Positions 6,301 through 6,393 of a stretch of 6,393 nt of DNA are shown in pieces (position 1 is the first letter of the stretch; each line of letters opens with the position of its first letter). The notes beneath the pieces are model-generated. The model saw only the letters and a program-made list of their open reading frames with translations. It was not told the DNA's origin and did not search any database. Source of the stretch: an uncultured Bacteroidales bacterium (GTDB lineage: Bacteria > Bacteroidota > Bacteroidia > Bacteroidales > Bacteroidaceae); contig CALBKR010000047.1 in the NCBI GenBank assembly GCA_937896105.1, positions 1-6,393 on the forward strand, in the 5' to 3' direction. The translations under genes were made by a program, and so were the position numbers.

Positions 6301-6393
6301 TCTTCGGCATAAAGACCGGCAGTACCTCCCTTTGCAACTACTTCACCCGATTTAATATTGAGATTTCCACGTGCCGCTATACCATAAGCCCAT
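3387..6393 (-). CDS. Large multi-domain surface protein (Ig-like, BIG2-like, carbohydrate-binding-like beta-helix), 5' end outside window
   Basis: The frame is open from the right edge: 1001 complete codons are visible, and the GTG at 6203 is internal, since coding continues in phase to 6392. Visible residues 1-60 hold beta-helix-like repeats (GNLNIKSGEVVAKGGTAGLY). Residues 75-158 form an Ig-like domain (WQISENNETWKDIDGA, then LGKYLRVRAEAIGYSG). Residues 478-561 resemble BIG2. Residues 565-754 match the Bacteroidales carbohydrate-binding-like beta-helix type (VTSRNSEDILGDGKFSF, LTINGDYTL, SLSIVSSNVEI, ISLVDCVIATP). A conserved block around 794-860 (WTTLCLPFDV, IEAGKPYIVKW) and a C-terminal ending WYTITG...GIYINNGRKVIISK follow. 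Such proteins are exported or displayed on the cell surface and may bind glycans or take part in adhesion; the ligand is unknown. A signal peptide would lie beyond the window. No catalytic motif is visible. The gene is notably AT-rich compared with the TPR gene and ends at a strong terminator. Confidence 0.85.
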   Translation of the reverse strand, partial: WAYGIAARGNLNIKSGEVVAKGGTAGLYAEDGAITITSPLIIASPWEGQISNDGHYVVDENKEVQTRVVIMTPPISGTITLASTPVPGESLGISLSGNISLNELSCIWQISENNETWKDIDGATEKVYVPMESELGKYLRVRAEAIGYSGYLYSPSHQITKRLCANSPVAPTLTNINDKVHLSNAKTTQEYIIFNYSKDVSTLTENDWNNAVTPDSEVGFFEMNSSANSNHTVFTRVKETTSAWASESVAEGRIYIGTSVYLQDIELNISKTVGYFQKFYNELNCKVGDVIRCDASPVPSDATNWYGISGSNWTVGNRNTGSPYGEFYEDEECTIPINTTSNYETVYLKTLAEKNYLEVRIQTYNSSIGYKTRAVQFNVSYDGTFPPIEYLSGCSHTIAVGEKMTNLDVARRPFSASVYGVTTEVTGEGTAPIVKFDFYEKMNIDATNATPGVYTYTPIQNGNPITTSTFTITVTDGNYNVESVILRDKYITADPGDRIELVAQLMPTNSKAEIEWHTTDENIAPVVDGVVTIAADAPIGAEVYITALANGCYDNCKITVSGKEYDLYVASTQVTSRNSEDILGDGKFSFNNYNRLTINGDYTLNTPVKLVENKGIDGLIIDVEGNSTINQEVNVESNVFDFAANTVITGEGQLTINANAIGIGVNNGANLTIFDTNVTVNGMYPMTGNIGGNESLSIVSSNVEISAKGSAAVDDFNGGISLVDCVIATPIGGEVVDATIEDGKGNYARNVVIESQLMLYDDINNTITLETYASRNKTTNAQLVNRTFYKDNSWTTLCLPFDVDNLNGTPLEGATIMELNTASSNGFDSTTGMLYLSFKTVTAIEAGKPYIVKWDNGENIVNPVFENVIITNYEPRMVVSETFELDAINMIGSYAPVYASAGDQSIMFMGTDKVIYYPTDDAALNSFYSYFEIPSLKGIEDVAIKNYTIDFDGVFVGIEDVLNDNVLYPDGWYTITGIKLPKMPIERGIYINNGRKVIISK

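Overview
The window looks like a chromosomal stretch from a gut-type Bacteroidota (order Bacteroidales; Prevotellaceae, Muribaculaceae or a relative). The evidence is a large surface protein with a C-terminal ending typical of that order, a Bacteroidales-type tetratricopeptide (TPR) protein, no clear Shine-Dalgarno sites, and short GAGCGAAGCG-type intergenic repeats. The assignment rests on protein style seen by eye, not on a database search.

Layout. Bases 1-119 hold a strong 17-bp hairpin with a GCAA loop (probably the terminator of a gene outside the window) and a second, bulged hairpin just before the first gene. Bases 120-2266 (+) are a cytoplasmic helical/TPR protein gene broken at about 1973. 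The frame shifts there, and the 34-residue TPR register suggests that about 17 codons are also missing. A diverged second copy of its last 61 codons lies alone at 2352-2537. Bases 2538-2824 are non-coding and packed with several short repeat or hairpin elements. Bases 2825-3208 (-) are the C-terminal two thirds or so of a Fic-domain protein with an intact HPFxxGNGRxxR motif but no N-terminus. Bases 3335-3367 are a good intrinsic terminator for the last gene. Bases 3387-6393 (-) are a very large, AT-rich, multi-domain surface protein gene. It has beta-helix-like repeats, an Ig-like domain, a BIG2-like domain, a right-handed-helix/carbohydrate-binding-like domain and a conserved C-terminal tail, and it runs off the right edge.

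How the parts relate. I see no operon and no shared pathway. The middle, about 1970-3240, reads as a decay or rearrangement zone: a broken TPR gene, an orphan gene tail, a cluster of intergenic repeats and a 5'-truncated Fic gene. It lies between a GC-richer gene (36 of 60 bases G+C in 541-600) and an AT-rich one (22 of 60 in 4381-4440). I did not find a convincing new system. The most interesting points are the duplicated alternative TPR-gene tails, the shared design of the intergenic repeats, and the catalytically complete but truncated Fic domain.
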